Source: Bradyrhizobium sp. LLZ17 (GTDB lineage Bacteria > Pseudomonadota > Alphaproteobacteria > Rhizobiales > Xanthobacteraceae). Taken from it: a DNA stretch of 64,000 nucleotides. Shown here one piece after another: positions 32,444 through 44,845 of the stretch. Positions within the stretch are counted from its first letter, which is position 1; each line of letters starts with the position of its first letter. The translations under genes were made by a program, and so were the position numbers. The DNA lies in NCBI RefSeq assembly GCF_041200145.1, contig NZ_CP165734.1, forward strand, positions 620,001 to 684,000. Reading direction: 5' to 3'. A model generated the notes under the pieces. That model was given only the letters and a program-made list of their open reading frames with translations, was not told the DNA's origin and searched no databases.

Positions 32444-34456
32444 ATGGCGTCCAGGCCTCTCTCTCCCGACAAACAGAAGCTCGCCGCGCAAGAGGCGGCA
32501 GAGCTGGAACAGAAGATCGCCGCGGTCGAAAGCCCCGACCTTGAAGAGGACGACGAAGACGAGGACGACGAGCTGGAGCTCGACGACGAGGATGAGGACG
32601 AAGACCTCGTCGTCTTTACCGCCCGCGAAGCCGCCGGCGCGCTCGCAACCATCTGGGGTTTCGTCAAACCCCATCTCGCCAATTACAAGCGGATATTGGC
32701 GTACGTGGCGTTCGGCGTACTGATCGAGACGCTGTTCAACGTCATCATGCCGCTCAGCCTGAAATTCCTGATCGACGACGCGCTCGGCGAGGAGGATTTC
32801 CAGGCGCTCTACAAGATCCTCGGCGTGCTCGCGGTCGCGGGGATCTTCACCTCGATCGTGGCGGTCTGGTACGAGCGCTGGGACGCGCGGTTAGCCGCCT
32901 GCGTCATCTCCGACGTCCGCAAGCGGCTGTTCGAGCACGTTCAGGACCTGCCGGCGGCGTATTTCGGGCGTACCAAGCGCGGCGAGATTCTGTCGCGCTT
33001 TTCCGTCGACCTCGCCGCCTTCGAGGGCTCGGTCAAGAGCTTCGCCAACAGCGCGGCGTTGCCGCTCCTGGAGTTGATCGCAGGCATCATCCTGATGTTC
33101 TTCCTCAACTGGCAGCTCGCGTTGGTCGCGCTGCTGGTGTTTCCGATCACGCTGATCGGCCCCCGCATGCTCACGCCGCATGCGGTGCAGGCCAATTACG
33201 AGCAGAAGCTCAACGAATCCGCGCTGCTCGGCATGGTGCAGGAGAACGTGGCGGCCCAGGCCGTGATCAAGGCGTTCAGCCTGCAACGCAGGATGTTCGG
33301 CTTCTTCACTTTCCGCAACGATGCGACCCGCAACAGGATGGCGTCGGCGGCGTTCCTGTCGACCATGGTGGAGCGCACCGTCACCATCTCGGTGCTGCTT
33401 TTGCACCTCGTCGTGCTCGCGATCGGTGCCTATCTCGCGACCAAGGGCCAGATCACCATCGGCACCTTCGTGACCTTCGAGAGCGCATTCTGGGAGGTGT
33501 CCTACAACATCGCCCACGTGATGCACTTCATCCCGGTCTCGATCTCCTCGGCCGCGGCCGTCCGCCACATCCAGGAACTCCTGGACGAGCCGACGCGCGG
33601 CGCCGATCGTCCCGGCGCGCCCGATCTGCCGCGCATCAGCCACGACATCACCTTCGACCGTGTGACCTTCCGGTACGAAGGCAGCCAGACGCCGGTGCTG
33701 GACAATCTCAGCCTCAAGCTCGACGTCGGCAAACGAATCGCCATCGTGGGCCCCAGCGGCTCCGGCAAGAGCACGCTGCTCAATCTGATCCTGCGCCTCT
33801 ATGTGCCGGACGAAGGGCGCCTCACCATCGACGGTGTCGATGTCCGCAAGGTGACGCTGGAATCGCTGCGCCGGAGCATGGCCGTCGTGTTCCAGGAGAA
33901 CATGCTGTTCAACATGTCGATCCGCGAGAACATCCGCCTCGGCAAGGAGGGCGCGACCGACGAGGAGGTGGAGGAGGCGGCCAGGAAGGCCGAGATCCAC
34001 CGCTACATCGTGAGCCTGCCGCAGCGCTACGACACGTCGGTGGGCGAGCGCGGCGATACCCTGTCGGGCGGCCAGCGCCAGCGCATCGCGATCGCACGCG
34101 CGATTATCCGCAATCCGTCCGTGCTGCTGCTCGATGAAGCGACCTCGGCGCTGGACCAGACCACGGAAGCGGCGATCAACCGCACGCTGCTGAAGGTTGC
34201 GAAGGGGCGCACCATGATCTGGTCGACCCACCGCCTGACGTCGGTGGTGGAGATGGACGAGATCATCGTGATTTCAGGGGGCCGGGCGATCGAGCGCGGC
34301 TCGCACGCCGAGCTGCTCAGCAAGAACGGCACTTATCGCAAGCTGTGGGACGATCAGACCCATCAGCCGCACGGCGCTCCGGCTCACGCCGAGGACGACA
34401 GTGACGACGATCTCGACGAGGATGATGAGGACGAGGACGACGAGGAGGAGGAGTGA
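32444..34456 (+). CDS. ABC exporter, permease/ATPase fusion, with acidic tails
   Basis: The product has 670 residues. Residues about 35-58 are almost all Asp/Glu. Six transmembrane helices lie at about 85-370. The nucleotide-binding domain has GPSGSGKST (near 437), LSGGQRQRIAIARAI (near 540), VLLLDEATSALD (near 560) and STHRLT. The last 25 residues are again almost all Asp/Glu. The core is MsbA/lipid-type, a homodimer in the inner membrane. The substrate is unknown; the upstream oxidoreductase-methyltransferase may make it. The 3' end overlaps the convergent gene by 73 bases. Confidence 0.85.
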   Translation: MASRPLSPDKQKLAAQEAAELEQKIAAVESPDLEEDDEDEDDELELDDEDEDEDLVVFTAREAAGALATIWGFVKPHLANYKRILAYVAFGVLIETLFNVIMPLSLKFLIDDALGEEDFQALYKILGVLAVAGIFTSIVAVWYERWDARLAACVISDVRKRLFEHVQDLPAAYFGRTKRGEILSRFSVDLAAFEGSVKSFANSAALPLLELIAGIILMFFLNWQLALVALLVFPITLIGPRMLTPHAVQANYEQKLNESALLGMVQENVAAQAVIKAFSLQRRMFGFFTFRNDATRNRMASAAFLSTMVERTVTISVLLLHLVVLAIGAYLATKGQITIGTFVTFESAFWEVSYNIAHVMHFIPVSISSAAAVRHIQELLDEPTRGADRPGAPDLPRISHDITFDRVTFRYEGSQTPVLDNLSLKLDVGKRIAIVGPSGSGKSTLLNLILRLYVPDEGRLTIDGVDVRKVTLESLRRSMAVVFQENMLFNMSIRENIRLGKEGATDEEVEEAARKAEIHRYIVSLPQRYDTSVGERGDTLSGGQRQRIAIARAIIRNPSVLLLDEATSALDQTTEAAINRTLLKVAKGRTMIWSTHRLTSVVEMDEIIVISGGRAIERGSHAELLSKNGTYRKLWDDQTHQPHGAPAHAEDDSDDDLDEDDEDEDDEEEE

Positions 34457-35622
34457 CCGAGGAAGTTCGGCTCCAGATGGATCACGCCGCCAAGCCGCCG
34501 CAATAATCCCTGGGCCGACCACGCAAAGAAGCGCGCCCAGCGCTGCGCCATCCAGTAGGGGCTGGTCGCGATCGAAACCGAGCGGAAGTCGAACGCCTTT
34601 GCCACCGACCATTCATCGCAGGCCCGCTTGACCGGATCGGCATAAAAGGTGGCGATCTTGTCCGCGTCCATCCCATCGGAGGCCAGCCACTGCGGAATGT
34701 AGACGCTGCAAAGCCGTTCGACGTCGGTGAACACCTTGTCGCAGCCGGTGCCGGCGACCGGGCAGGAGGTCGAGAAGGCATCACCCACCAGCACCAGGCC
34801 AGGCTGATGGCTGGCGTCATTCACATAGAGATCAACTGGGCGGATCCTGATCTCGCCGGCGATGTCGAACGGGCCGGTGATACGCTTGAGCCGCGGCAGG
34901 GCGGCATCCAGTGTCGCAGCCGGCGCCCGGCGTAGCTCGCGCAGCCAGGGATCGTCGAAGCCGCGGTAGACGAACAAATTGGCGCGCATCCGCGGGCCGA
35001 TCGGAAACAGCGAGATGTAGGGGATGCGGTCGCTCGGCCGCTCCGAGAAATAGGTCAGCGCCGGGAAATCGAACGAGGTCCGCTCCGTTGGCACGATGTC
35101 GAACCCGATCGAGATCGAATGGCAGGCGCTGACGATGTTTCGCGTGATGCCGAGCTGGTGGCGCAGGCCGACGTTCAATCCGTTCGCGAGCACGACCAGG
35201 CGGGCGGAGATCGTCGCGTCGTTGGCAAGGGTGATTCTCTGCCGCTCCGGGCTTGTTTCGATCGACACCGCCTTGGCCCAGACGCGCTCGACGTTCTCGG
35301 GGATCTCGTCGCGGATGACGTTGACCAGGCAATCGTAGAGAATGTTGAACTGCCGGCTCGGCGCCTTGTCGAGCAGGCGACCGAATCGCGCGATCCAGTT
35401 CTCGCCGGCAAAAGTCGCGTGGCGCAGCACTGACTCGGCAATTCCAGTGCGCGCGAATCGCTCGATTTGGATGTGACCGCTGAGTTTTTCGACGCGAAAA
35501 TCGGCCGGATAGGTGGCATGCGGATCAATCAGCACCGTCGAAATACCGGCGCGGCCGAGCATTGCAGCGGCCGTCGAGCCGGCGAGCCCTCCGCCGATGA
35601 TCGCAATGTCGGTGTACCGCAT
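34384..35622 (-). CDS. FAD-dependent oxidoreductase (geranylgeranyl-reductase/halogenase-like)
   Basis: The product has 412 residues. The N-terminal IAIIGGGLAGSTAAAMLGRAG is a Rossmann FAD site. LVLVGDAFSTSCPVAGTGCDKV (near 290) is the GD motif of group A flavin monooxygenases and related reductases or halogenases. The last 25 residues are nearly all Ser and are encoded antisense to the acidic tail of the ABC exporter. The start is MRYTDIAIIGG at 35622. It is convergent with the exporter, so it may or may not belong to the same pathway. The substrate is unknown. Confidence 0.75.
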   Translation of the reverse strand: MRYTDIAIIGGGLAGSTAAAMLGRAGISTVLIDPHATYPADFRVEKLSGHIQIERFARTGIAESVLRHATFAGENWIARFGRLLDKAPSRQFNILYDCLVNVIRDEIPENVERVWAKAVSIETSPERQRITLANDATISARLVVLANGLNVGLRHQLGITRNIVSACHSISIGFDIVPTERTSFDFPALTYFSERPSDRIPYISLFPIGPRMRANLFVYRGFDDPWLRELRRAPAATLDAALPRLKRITGPFDIAGEIRIRPVDLYVNDASHQPGLVLVGDAFSTSCPVAGTGCDKVFTDVERLCSVYIPQWLASDGMDADKIATFYADPVKRACDEWSVAKAFDFRSVSIATSPYWMAQRWARFFAWSAQGLLRRLGGVIHLEPNFLGHSSSSSSSSSSSSSRSSSLSSSA

Positions 35623-36259
35623 GACGCAAATCTCTGCCGAACGGGTAGATTGACGCTCGAAGAGGAAAAAAAGCCTTAGTAGCGGTTATAAAAGTATATT
35701 TCATCCGGGTATAATGTGCATCTGGGCTGGTGAAGAGGCCGCGGCTCACTATGTCGGTAGGGTGTGCGGGGAGGGGCGCCAAACGCGGTGTGGCTCCGGC
35801 GCAAGCTGCGCTCCTGACTGTGGTTTCACCTTGACTCGACTGATTCCGACTTATAGAAAGCGCATCACTTAACGACAGGCGGTGAGCATCGCCAGCGTCG
35901 GTACGGAGCACCTGCCTGACCCCCTCGGGGTCGCCTGGCAGGCACCAACCTCGACGAATGCCGCTCAAACGCTGTCGATCATAGCTAGGCAATGCCAGGC
36001 GTTTTAGTTCTCTTGAGCATGTTCTCTTGAGATCGAACTCGGATGCATGACCTCGGTGCGTGGGCTGCGGCATTTCGCTGATCAGCTCAAGAATCGCGGT
36101 CCTCTGTGGCGTCGAAGCGCTTTCCGCTCAGTGATGAGTGGTTGGCGCGATTTCGCTTTGTGCGGTTGTTCCGTGCATGGCGGCCTCGTCGGGCGGGTAG
36201 CTTGAGAAGAATTTGCGGACCCGGTGACGGGCCGCGGCAGAAAAAGGGTGAAGGCCAGA
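35623..36259. promoter_or_regulatory. Upstream region of rpsL and of the divergent FAD gene
   Basis: No gene is seen in about 640 bases. One rightward promoter candidate is TTGACT 35831-35836 with TATAGA 35852-35857, spacing 15 (short; a shifted -10 gives 16-17). An AT-rich stretch at 35685-35716 contains TATAAT and may hold the leftward promoter. No operator was identified. Confidence 0.4.
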
Positions 36260-36631
36260 ATGCCGACGATCAACCAGCTGATCGCACAACCGCGGGAAGT
36301 GCAGAAGTCGCGCAAGAAGGTGCCGGCGCTGCAGCAGTCGCCGCAAAAGCGCGGCGTTTGCACGCGCGTCTACACCACGACCCCGAAGAAGCCGAACTCG
36401 GCGCTTCGTAAGGTCGCCAAGGTGCGCCTGACCAACGGCTTCGAGGTGATCGGCTACATCCCGGGCGAGGGCCATAACCTCCAGGAGCACTCCGTGGTCA
36501 TGATCCGCGGCGGTCGCGTCAAGGATTTGCCCGGCGTGCGCTACCACATCCTCCGCGGCGTTCTGGATACCCAGGGCGTCAAGAACCGTAAGCAGCGTCG
36601 TTCGAAGTACGGCGCCAAGCGTCCGAAGTAA
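36260..36631 (+). CDS. rpsL: 30S ribosomal protein S12
   Basis: The product has 123 residues from ATG 36260 ([12 protein letters not shown]); the frame upstream of this ATG is not S12. [13 protein letters not shown] and [14 protein letters not shown] carry the two lysines that are usually changed in streptomycin-resistant strains, both wild type here. S12 monitors codon-anticodon pairing at the A site. It is the first gene of the str operon. Confidence 0.96.
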   Translation: MPTINQLIAQPREVQKSRKKVPALQQSPQKRGVCTRVYTTTPKKPNSALRKVAKVRLTNGFEVIGYIPGEGHNLQEHSVVMIRGGRVKDLPGVRYHILRGVLDTQGVKNRKQRRSKYGAKRPK

Positions 36632-37117
<486 letters not shown>

Positions 37118-37149
37118 CGGCGACACACTCGGACTCGCAAGGAACGCCT

Positions 37150-39222
37150 ATGCCCCGCCAACATGCCATCGAGGACTACCGCAACTTCGGTATCATGGCG
37201 CATATCGACGCCGGCAAGACCACGACGACCGAGCGCATCCTCTATTACACCGGCAAGAGCCACAAGATCGGCGAAGTGCACGAAGGTGCCGCGACGATGG
37301 ATTGGATGGAGCAGGAGCAGGAGCGGGGCATCACGATCACCTCGGCTGCGACCACTGCGTTCTGGGCCGGCAAGCGACTGAACATCATCGATACCCCGGG
37401 CCACGTCGACTTCACCATCGAAGTCGAGCGTTCGCTGCGCGTACTCGACGGCGCCGTCTGCGTGCTCGACTCGAACCAGGGCGTGGAGCCCCAGACCGAG
37501 ACCGTCTGGCGCCAGGGCGACAAGTACAAGGTTCCGCGGATCGTCTTCGCCAACAAGATGGACAAGACCGGCGCCGACTTCTTCAAGTGCCTGGCCGACA
37601 TCGTCGACCGCCTCGGCGCCAAGCCGATTGCGATCCAGCTTCCGATCGGCGCTGAGAACAACTTCAAGGGTCTCGTCGACCTCGTGAAGATGAAGGGCAT
37701 TGTCTGGAACGATGAATCGCTCGGTGCGAAGTTCGACTATGTCGACATTCCGGAAGATCTCGTCGAGCAGGCCAAGGAATACCGCGAGAAAATGGTGGAA
37801 GCCGCCGTCGAGCTCGACGACGATGCGCTTGCTGCTTTCCTCGACGGCAACGAGCCGGACGAAGCGACGCTGAAGCGGCTGATCCGCAAGGCGGTGCTGA
37901 CCGGCGCGTTCTATCCCGTGCTCTGCGGCTCGGCTTTCAAGAACAAGGGCGTGCAGCCGCTGCTCGACGCCGTCGTCGACTATCTGCCGTCGCCGATCGA
38001 CGTGCCCGCGATCAAGGGCACCGACGACCGCGGCAATGAGGTCTTGCGCAAGGCCGACGACAAGGAGCCGCTCGCGCTGCTGGCGTTCAAGATCATGGAC
38101 GATCCGTTCGTCGGCACCATTACCTTCTGCCGCATCTACTCGGGCGTGCTCCAGAGCGGCACCGGTGTCGTGAACTCGACGCGCGAGAAGAAAGAGCGCA
38201 TCGGACGCATGCTGCTGATGCATGCGAACAACCGCGAAGACATCAAGGAAGCCTATGCCGGCGACATCGTCGCGCTGGCCGGTCTGAAGGAAGCGCGCAC
38301 CGGTGACACGCTGTGCGATCCCGACAAGCAGGTGATCCTCGAAAAGATGGAATTCCCCGAGCCGGTCATCGAGATCGCGATCGAGCCGAAGTCGAAAGCC
38401 GACCAGGAAAAGCTGGGCGTGGCTCTGGCGAAGCTCGCCGCGGAGGATCCGTCCTTCCGCGTGTCGACCGACCAGGAGTCCGGCCAGACCATCCTCAAGG
38501 GCATGGGCGAACTCCACCTCGACATCAAGGTCGACATCCTCAGGCGCACCTACAAGGTCGACGCGAACATCGGCGCACCGCAGGTGGCGTTCCGTGAGCG
38601 CGTGACCAAGAAGGCCGAGGTCAAGTACACCCACAAGAAGCAGACCGGCGGTACCGGTCAGTTCGCCGAAGTGTCGATCATCGTCGAGCCGAACGAGCCC
38701 GGCAAAGGCTACGAGTTCGAGTCGAAGATCGTCGGCGGCGCGGTGCCGAAGGAATACATCCCCGGCGTCGAAAAGGGCATCAACAGCGTCTTGAGCTCTG
38801 GCGTCGTGGCGGGCTTCCCCGTGGTCGACGTCAAGGTGCAGCTCGTCGACGGCAAGTATCACGATGTCGACTCGTCGGCGCTCGCCTTCGAAATCGCGTC
38901 GCGCGCGGCCTTCCGCGAAGCCTTGCAGAAGGGCAAGTCCGTCCTGCTCGAGCCGATCATGAAGGTCGAAGTGGTGACCCCGGAAGACTATACCGGCTCG
39001 GTCATCGGCGACCTGAATTCCCGGCGCGGTCAGATCCAGGGTCAAGACATGCGCGGCAACGCCAACGTCATCAACGCGATGGTGCCGCTCATGAACATGT
39101 TTGGGTACGTGAACAACCTGCGCTCGATGAGCCAGGGGCGCGCGACCTTCACCATGCAATTCGATCACTACGCAGAAGCGCCGGCAAACGTGTCGGCAGA
39201 AGTCCAGAAGAAGTTTGCCTGA
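37150..39222 (+). CDS. fusA: Elongation factor G
   Basis: The product has 690 residues with all five domains. GTPase motifs: [13 protein letters not shown] (G1), DTPGHVDF (G3), NKMD (G4). It drives translocation of tRNA and mRNA and, with RRF, ribosome recycling. It is the third gene of the str operon. A long antisense frame opposite it is not a gene. Confidence 0.97.
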   Translation: MPRQHAIEDYRNFGIMAHIDAGKTTTTERILYYTGKSHKIGEVHEGAATMDWMEQEQERGITITSAATTAFWAGKRLNIIDTPGHVDFTIEVERSLRVLDGAVCVLDSNQGVEPQTETVWRQGDKYKVPRIVFANKMDKTGADFFKCLADIVDRLGAKPIAIQLPIGAENNFKGLVDLVKMKGIVWNDESLGAKFDYVDIPEDLVEQAKEYREKMVEAAVELDDDALAAFLDGNEPDEATLKRLIRKAVLTGAFYPVLCGSAFKNKGVQPLLDAVVDYLPSPIDVPAIKGTDDRGNEVLRKADDKEPLALLAFKIMDDPFVGTITFCRIYSGVLQSGTGVVNSTREKKERIGRMLLMHANNREDIKEAYAGDIVALAGLKEARTGDTLCDPDKQVILEKMEFPEPVIEIAIEPKSKADQEKLGVALAKLAAEDPSFRVSTDQESGQTILKGMGELHLDIKVDILRRTYKVDANIGAPQVAFRERVTKKAEVKYTHKKQTGGTGQFAEVSIIVEPNEPGKGYEFESKIVGGAVPKEYIPGVEKGINSVLSSGVVAGFPVVDVKVQLVDGKYHDVDSSALAFEIASRAAFREALQKGKSVLLEPIMKVEVVTPEDYTGSVIGDLNSRRGQIQGQDMRGNANVINAMVPLMNMFGYVNNLRSMSQGRATFTMQFDHYAEAPANVSAEVQKKFA

Positions 39223-39262
39223 TTGTCGTCGGTCTCGAACTGACGATTGAACGGAGAGTCAA

Positions 39263-40453
<1,191 letters not shown>

Positions 40454-40456
40454 TCA

Positions 40457-40520
40457 CGCGAATAGGGAATGGCGAGTGGCGAGTGGATGAAATCCATTCG
40501 CTGTTCGCTACTCGCCACTC
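40457..40520. repeat. Extragenic palindromic repeat after tuf
   Basis: CGCGAATAGGGAATGGCGA begins at 40457 and recurs at 53306 after rpsM. Within it GAGTGGCGAGT (40474-40484) pairs with ACTCGCCACTC (40510-40520), and a small GGAT…ATCC hairpin lies in the loop. It is the same family of element as at 53306-53373. Confidence 0.7.
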
Positions 40521-40538
40521 ACTAAGAAAGACACGGCA

Positions 40539-40847
40539 ATGAACGGCCAAAATATTCGTATCCGTCTCAAGGCGTTCGACCATCGAATTCTCGATACGTC
40601 GACCCGCGAGATCGTGAACACGGCGAAACGTACCGGCGCGCAGGTTCGCGGACCCATTCCGCTGCCCACCCGCATCGAGAAGTTCACCGTCAACCGTTCG
40701 CCGCACGTCGACAAGAAGAGCCGCGAGCAGTTCGAGATGCGCACTCACAAGCGCCTGCTCGACATCGTCGATCCGACCCCTCAGACCGTCGACGCTTTGA
40801 TGAAGCTCGACCTGGCCGCCGGTGTCGACGTCGAGATCAAGCTCTAA
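40539..40847 (+). CDS. rpsJ: 30S ribosomal protein S10
   Basis: The product has 102 residues, full length ([14 protein letters not shown] … GVDVEIKL). S10 (NusE) is in the 30S head and also binds NusB in antitermination complexes. It is the first gene of the S10 operon and follows the palindromic repeat after tuf. Confidence 0.96.
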
Positions 40848-40900
40848 GATTTTTGGATCACGTTCGCGCCTAGCGGACAGAAAGAACAGGAAGCACGCCG

Positions 40901-41617
40901 ATGCGCTCCGGAGTGATCGCACAAAAGGTCGGGATGACGCGGGTCTTTACAGAGGCCGGCGAACATATCCCCGTGACCGTGCTGAAGCTCGGCAATTGCC
41001 AGGTCGTAGCCCACCGCACTGAAGAGAAGAACGGCTACGTCGCGCTCCAGCTTGGTGCCGGCAGCCGCAAGACCGTGTATCTGCCCAAGGCAGAGCGCGG
41101 CCAGTTCGCGGTCGCCAAGGTGGAGCCGAAGCGGCAGGTCGAGGAATTCCGCGTCTCCGCGGATGCCATGATCCCGGTTGGTGCCGAGATCCTGGCCGAC
41201 CACTTCGTCGTCGGCCAGTTCGTCGATGTCACCGGTACCTCGGTCGGTAAGGGTTTTGCCGGCGGTATGAAGCGCTGGAACTTCGGCGGTCTGCGCGCCA
41301 CCCACGGCGTGTCGGTCTCGCACCGTTCGATCGGTTCGACCGGTGGTCGTCAGGACCCGGGCAAGACCTGGAAGAACAAGAAGATGCCCGGCCACATGGG
41401 TGTCGATCGCATCACCACGCTCAACCTTCGCGTCGTCCAGACCGATGTCGAGCGCGGCCTGATCCTCGTCGAAGGCGCCGTTCCCGGCTCCAAGGGCGGC
41501 TGGATTCGCGTGCGCGATGCCGTCAAGAAGCCGCTGCCGAAGGAGGCTCCGAAGCCTGGCAAGTTCAAGGTTGCCGGCGGCGAAGCCGAGGCTGCGGCCC
41601 AGCAAGAGGGAGCGTGA
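40901..41617 (+). CDS. rplC: 50S ribosomal protein L3
   Basis: The product has 238 residues. [16 protein letters not shown] and the tip loop with GQDPGK-type sequence ([20 protein letters not shown]) are conserved. A C-terminal Ala/Glu extension (about 25 residues) is usual in alphaproteobacteria. L3 reaches the peptidyl-transferase centre. rplD starts one base after its stop. Confidence 0.95.
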   Translation: MRSGVIAQKVGMTRVFTEAGEHIPVTVLKLGNCQVVAHRTEEKNGYVALQLGAGSRKTVYLPKAERGQFAVAKVEPKRQVEEFRVSADAMIPVGAEILADHFVVGQFVDVTGTSVGKGFAGGMKRWNFGGLRATHGVSVSHRSIGSTGGRQDPGKTWKNKKMPGHMGVDRITTLNLRVVQTDVERGLILVEGAVPGSKGGWIRVRDAVKKPLPKEAPKPGKFKVAGGEAEAAAQQEGA

Positions 41618-41618
41618 G

Positions 41619-42239
41619 ATGGAATTGAAGGTCACGACCCTCGAGGGCAAGGAAGCCGGCTCGGTCCAGCTTTCCGACACCATTTTCGGCCTTGAGCCGC
41701 GCCAGGACATCCTTGCACGTTGCGTGCAGTGGCAGCTCAACAAGCGTCAGGCCGGCACGCACAAGGCCAAGGGCCGCGCCGAGATCTGGCGCACCGGCAA
41801 GAAGATGTACAAGCAGAAGGGCACCGGCGGTGCTCGTCACGGCTCGGCCCGCGTGCCGCAGTTCCGTGGCGGCGGCCGTGCCTTCGGTCCGGTGGTGCGT
41901 TCGCACGCCACCGGCTTGCCGAAGAAAGTCCGCGTGCTTGCGCTCAAGCATGCGTTGTCGGCCAAGGCCAAGGACGGCGATCTGCTGGTGATCGACAAGG
42001 CCGCGCTGGAAGCCGCCAAGACCAAGGCGCTGCTCGGTCACTTCTCGGGCCTCGGCCTGACCAACGCGCTGATCATCGACGGTGCCGAGCTCAACAACGG
42101 TTTTGCCGCTGCCGCTCGCAACATCCCGAACATGGATGTGCTGCCGATCCAGGGCATCAACGTCTATGACATCCTGCGCCGTCGGAAGCTGGTTCTGACC
42201 AAGGCCGCCATCGATGCGCTGGAGGCGCGCTTCAAATGA
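41619..42239 (+). CDS. rplD: 50S ribosomal protein L4
   Basis: The product has 206 residues from ATG 41619. [16 protein letters not shown] and the exit-tunnel loop [12 protein letters not shown] are conserved. L4 lines the peptide tunnel and, in E. coli, represses the S10 operon. Its stop overlaps the rplW start (ATGA). Confidence 0.95.
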   Translation: MELKVTTLEGKEAGSVQLSDTIFGLEPRQDILARCVQWQLNKRQAGTHKAKGRAEIWRTGKKMYKQKGTGGARHGSARVPQFRGGGRAFGPVVRSHATGLPKKVRVLALKHALSAKAKDGDLLVIDKAALEAAKTKALLGHFSGLGLTNALIIDGAELNNGFAAAARNIPNMDVLPIQGINVYDILRRRKLVLTKAAIDALEARFK

Positions 42240-42538
42240 CGAAGAACATCGAGCCCCGCCATTACGACGTGATTGTCGCCCCGGTCGTGACCGAAAAGGC
42301 GACGCTGGCGTCCGAGCACAACAAGGTCCTGTTCAAGGTGGCCGCGAAGGCGACCAAGCCGCAGATCAAGGAAGCGATCGAGAAGCTGTTCGACGTCAAG
42401 GTCAAGAGCGTCAACACGCTGGTCCGCAAGGGCAAGACCAAGATCTTCCGCGGCAATCTCGGCTCGCAGTCGAATACCAAGCGCGCGATCGTGACCCTCG
42501 AAGAGGGCCACCGGATCGACGTTACCACCGGTCTGTAA
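42236..42538 (+). CDS. rplW: 50S ribosomal protein L23
   Basis: The product has 100 residues, with the [11 protein letters not shown] start and [14 protein letters not shown]23 surrounds the exit of the peptide tunnel and docks trigger factor and SRP. It overlaps rplD by four bases. Confidence 0.95.
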   Translation: MTKNIEPRHYDVIVAPVVTEKATLASEHNKVLFKVAAKATKPQIKEAIEKLFDVKVKSVNTLVRKGKTKIFRGNLGSQSNTKRAIVTLEEGHRIDVTTGL

Positions 42539-42550
42539 GGTCGCACGACG

Positions 42551-43384
42551 ATGGCACTGAAGACATTCAATCCCACGACGCCGGGCCAGCGCCAGCTGGT
42601 CATGGTCGATCGTTCGGCGCTCTACAAGGGCAAGCCGGTCAAGGCGCTCACCGAAGGCAAGCACTCCTCGGGCGGTCGCAACAACACCGGCCGCATCACC
42701 GTGCGTTTCCGTGGCGGCGGCCACAAGCGGACGCTGCGGACCGTCGACTTCAAGCGTGACAAGATCGACGTTCCCGCGACCGTCGAGCGGCTCGAATACG
42801 ATCCGAACCGCACCGGCTTCATTGCGCTGATCAAATACGAGGACGGCGTGCAGGCCTACATCCTGGCGCCGCAGCGCCTGGCCGTGGGTGACACCATCAT
42901 CGCCGGCAACTATGTCGACGTGAAGCCGGGCAACGTCATGCCGCTCGGCAACATGCCGGTCGGCACGATCATCCACAACATCGAGACCAAGATCGGGAAG
43001 GGCGGCCAGCTCGCGCGTTCCGCGGGCACCTATGCCCAGCTCGTCGGTCGCGACCAGGACTACGTGATCATCCGCCTGAACTCGGGCGAGCAGCGCCTGG
43101 TGCACGGCCGTTGCCGCGCCACGATCGGCGCGGTGTCGAACCCGGATCACATGAACACCTCGATCGGCAAAGCCGGCCGCACACGTTGGATGGGCCGTCG
43201 TCCGCACAACCGCGGCGTCTCGATGAACCCGATCGACCATCCGCACGGCGGTGGTGAAGGTCGTACCTCGGGCGGTCGCCACCCGGTGACCCCGTGGGGC
43301 AAGCCGACCAAGGGCAAGAAGACCCGCACCAACAAGTCGACCAACAAATTCATTCTCCTAAGCCGCCACAAGCGGAAGAAGTAA
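42551..43384 (+). CDS. rplB: 50S ribosomal protein L2
   Basis: The product has 277 residues. [14 protein letters not shown] carries the histidine needed for peptidyl-transferase assembly. The Lys-rich C-terminus ([13 protein letters not shown]) is typical. L2 joins the subunits and binds domain IV of 23S rRNA. Confidence 0.96.
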   Translation: MALKTFNPTTPGQRQLVMVDRSALYKGKPVKALTEGKHSSGGRNNTGRITVRFRGGGHKRTLRTVDFKRDKIDVPATVERLEYDPNRTGFIALIKYEDGVQAYILAPQRLAVGDTIIAGNYVDVKPGNVMPLGNMPVGTIIHNIETKIGKGGQLARSAGTYAQLVGRDQDYVIIRLNSGEQRLVHGRCRATIGAVSNPDHMNTSIGKAGRTRWMGRRPHNRGVSMNPIDHPHGGGEGRTSGGRHPVTPWGKPTKGKKTRTNKSTNKFILLSRHKRKK

Positions 43385-43396
43385 GGAACGCCGGAC

Positions 43397-43675
43397 ATGG
43401 TTCGTTCAGTCTGGAAAGGCCCGTTCGTCGAGGGTTCTCTGCTCAAGAAGGCAGATGCCGCGCGCGCTTCCGGCCGTCACGACGTCATCAAGATCTGGAG
43501 CCGTCGCTCGACTATCCTGCCGCAGTTCGTCGGTCTGACCTTCGGCGTCTACAACGGCCAGAAGCACGTGCCGGTGGCGGTCAACGAGGAAATGGTCGGT
43601 CACAAGTTCGGCGAGTTTTCGCCGACCCGTACTTTCCATGGCCATTCGGGCGACAAGAAAGCCAAGAAGGCTTGA
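43397..43675 (+). CDS. rpsS: 30S ribosomal protein S19
   Basis: The product has 92 residues with [17 protein letters not shown] and the conserved [15 protein letters not shown]19 is in the head of the 30S subunit with S13 near the A-site tRNA. rplV follows after ten bases. Confidence 0.96.
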   Translation: MVRSVWKGPFVEGSLLKKADAARASGRHDVIKIWSRRSTILPQFVGLTFGVYNGQKHVPVAVNEEMVGHKFGEFSPTRTFHGHSGDKKAKKA

Positions 43676-43685
43676 GGATTAAACG

Positions 43686-44075
43686 ATGAGCAAACCTAAG
43701 CGCGAACGGAGCCTCGCCGAGAACGAGGCGAAGGCGGTCGCCCGGATGCTGCGGGTGAGCCCGCAGAAGCTCAACCTGGTCGCCCAGCTCATTCGCGGCC
43801 GGAAGGCGTCTGCGGCACTCGCCGACCTGCAGTTCTCGCGCAAGCGGATCGCGGTCGACGTGAAGAAGTGCCTGGAGTCGGCGATCGCGAATGCCGAGAA
43901 CAACCACGACCTGGACGTCGACGATCTCGTCGTGACCCAGGCTTTCGTCGGCAACGGTCTCGTGATGAAGCGCTTTGCACCGCGCGGCCGTGGCCGCTCG
44001 GGCCGTGTCTACAAACCATTTTCGCAGCTGACGATCATTGTGCGTCAGGTCGAAGCCGAAGCAGCAGCGGCTTAA
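43686..44075 (+). CDS. rplV: 50S ribosomal protein L22
   Basis: The product has 129 residues. [16 protein letters not shown] and the tunnel hairpin [11 protein letters not shown] are conserved. L22 forms part of the peptide tunnel wall and is a macrolide-resistance locus; the hairpin appears unaltered. Confidence 0.95.
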   Translation: MSKPKRERSLAENEAKAVARMLRVSPQKLNLVAQLIRGRKASAALADLQFSRKRIAVDVKKCLESAIANAENNHDLDVDDLVVTQAFVGNGLVMKRFAPRGRGRSGRVYKPFSQLTIIVRQVEAEAAAA

Positions 44076-44093
44076 GGGACGCAGGAGAAAACG

Positions 44094-44813
44094 ATGGGTC
44101 AAAAGATCAATCCGATCGGTCTGCGTCTGGGCATCAACCGGACCTGGGATTCCCGCTGGTATGCCGGCAAGCAGGAATACGGCAAGCTGCTGCACGAGGA
44201 CGTCAAGATCCGCGAGATCCTGCACAAGGAGCTCAAGCAGGCGGCCGTCGCCCGCATCGTGATCGAGCGTCCGCACAAGAAGTGCCGCGTCACCATCCAC
44301 TCGGCTCGCCCGGGCGTGGTGATCGGCAAGAAGGGCGCCGACATCGACAAGCTGCGCAAGAAGGTCGCGGACATCACCGCGTCCGACGTCGTCATCAACA
44401 TCGTCGAGATCCGCAAGCCGGAGCTCGATGCGACGCTGGTGGCCGAATCGATCGCGCAGCAGCTCGAGCGCCGCGTCGCGTTCCGCCGTGCCATGAAGCG
44501 CGCCGTGCAGTCGGCGATGCGTCTCGGCGCGGAAGGCATCCGCATCAACTGCTCGGGTCGCCTGGGCGGTGCGGAAATCGCGCGCATGGAATGGTACCGC
44601 GAAGGCCGCGTGCCGCTGCATACGCTGCGCGCCGACATCGACTACGGCGTTGCGACCGCGTTCACGACCTTCGGCACCTGCGGCGTCAAGGTCTGGATCT
44701 TCAAGGGCGAGATCCTCGAGCACGATCCGATGGCCCAGGACAAGAGAATGGCCGAAGGCGAGACGGGCGGCGGTGGCGGCGGCCGGCAGCGCCGTGACAA
44801 CGCTGCGGCCTGA
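44094..44813 (+). CDS. rpsC: 30S ribosomal protein S3
   Basis: The product has 239 residues. The [16 protein letters not shown] start and the KH-domain [13 protein letters not shown] are intact; a Gly/Arg-rich tail ends the protein. S3 lines the mRNA entry channel. Confidence 0.96.
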   Translation: MGQKINPIGLRLGINRTWDSRWYAGKQEYGKLLHEDVKIREILHKELKQAAVARIVIERPHKKCRVTIHSARPGVVIGKKGADIDKLRKKVADITASDVVINIVEIRKPELDATLVAESIAQQLERRVAFRRAMKRAVQSAMRLGAEGIRINCSGRLGGAEIARMEWYREGRVPLHTLRADIDYGVATAFTTFGTCGVKVWIFKGEILEHDPMAQDKRMAEGETGGGGGGRQRRDNAAA

Positions 44814-44845
44814 CGCCAGCACAGAGAATTTGAGGGCTTGAAGCC

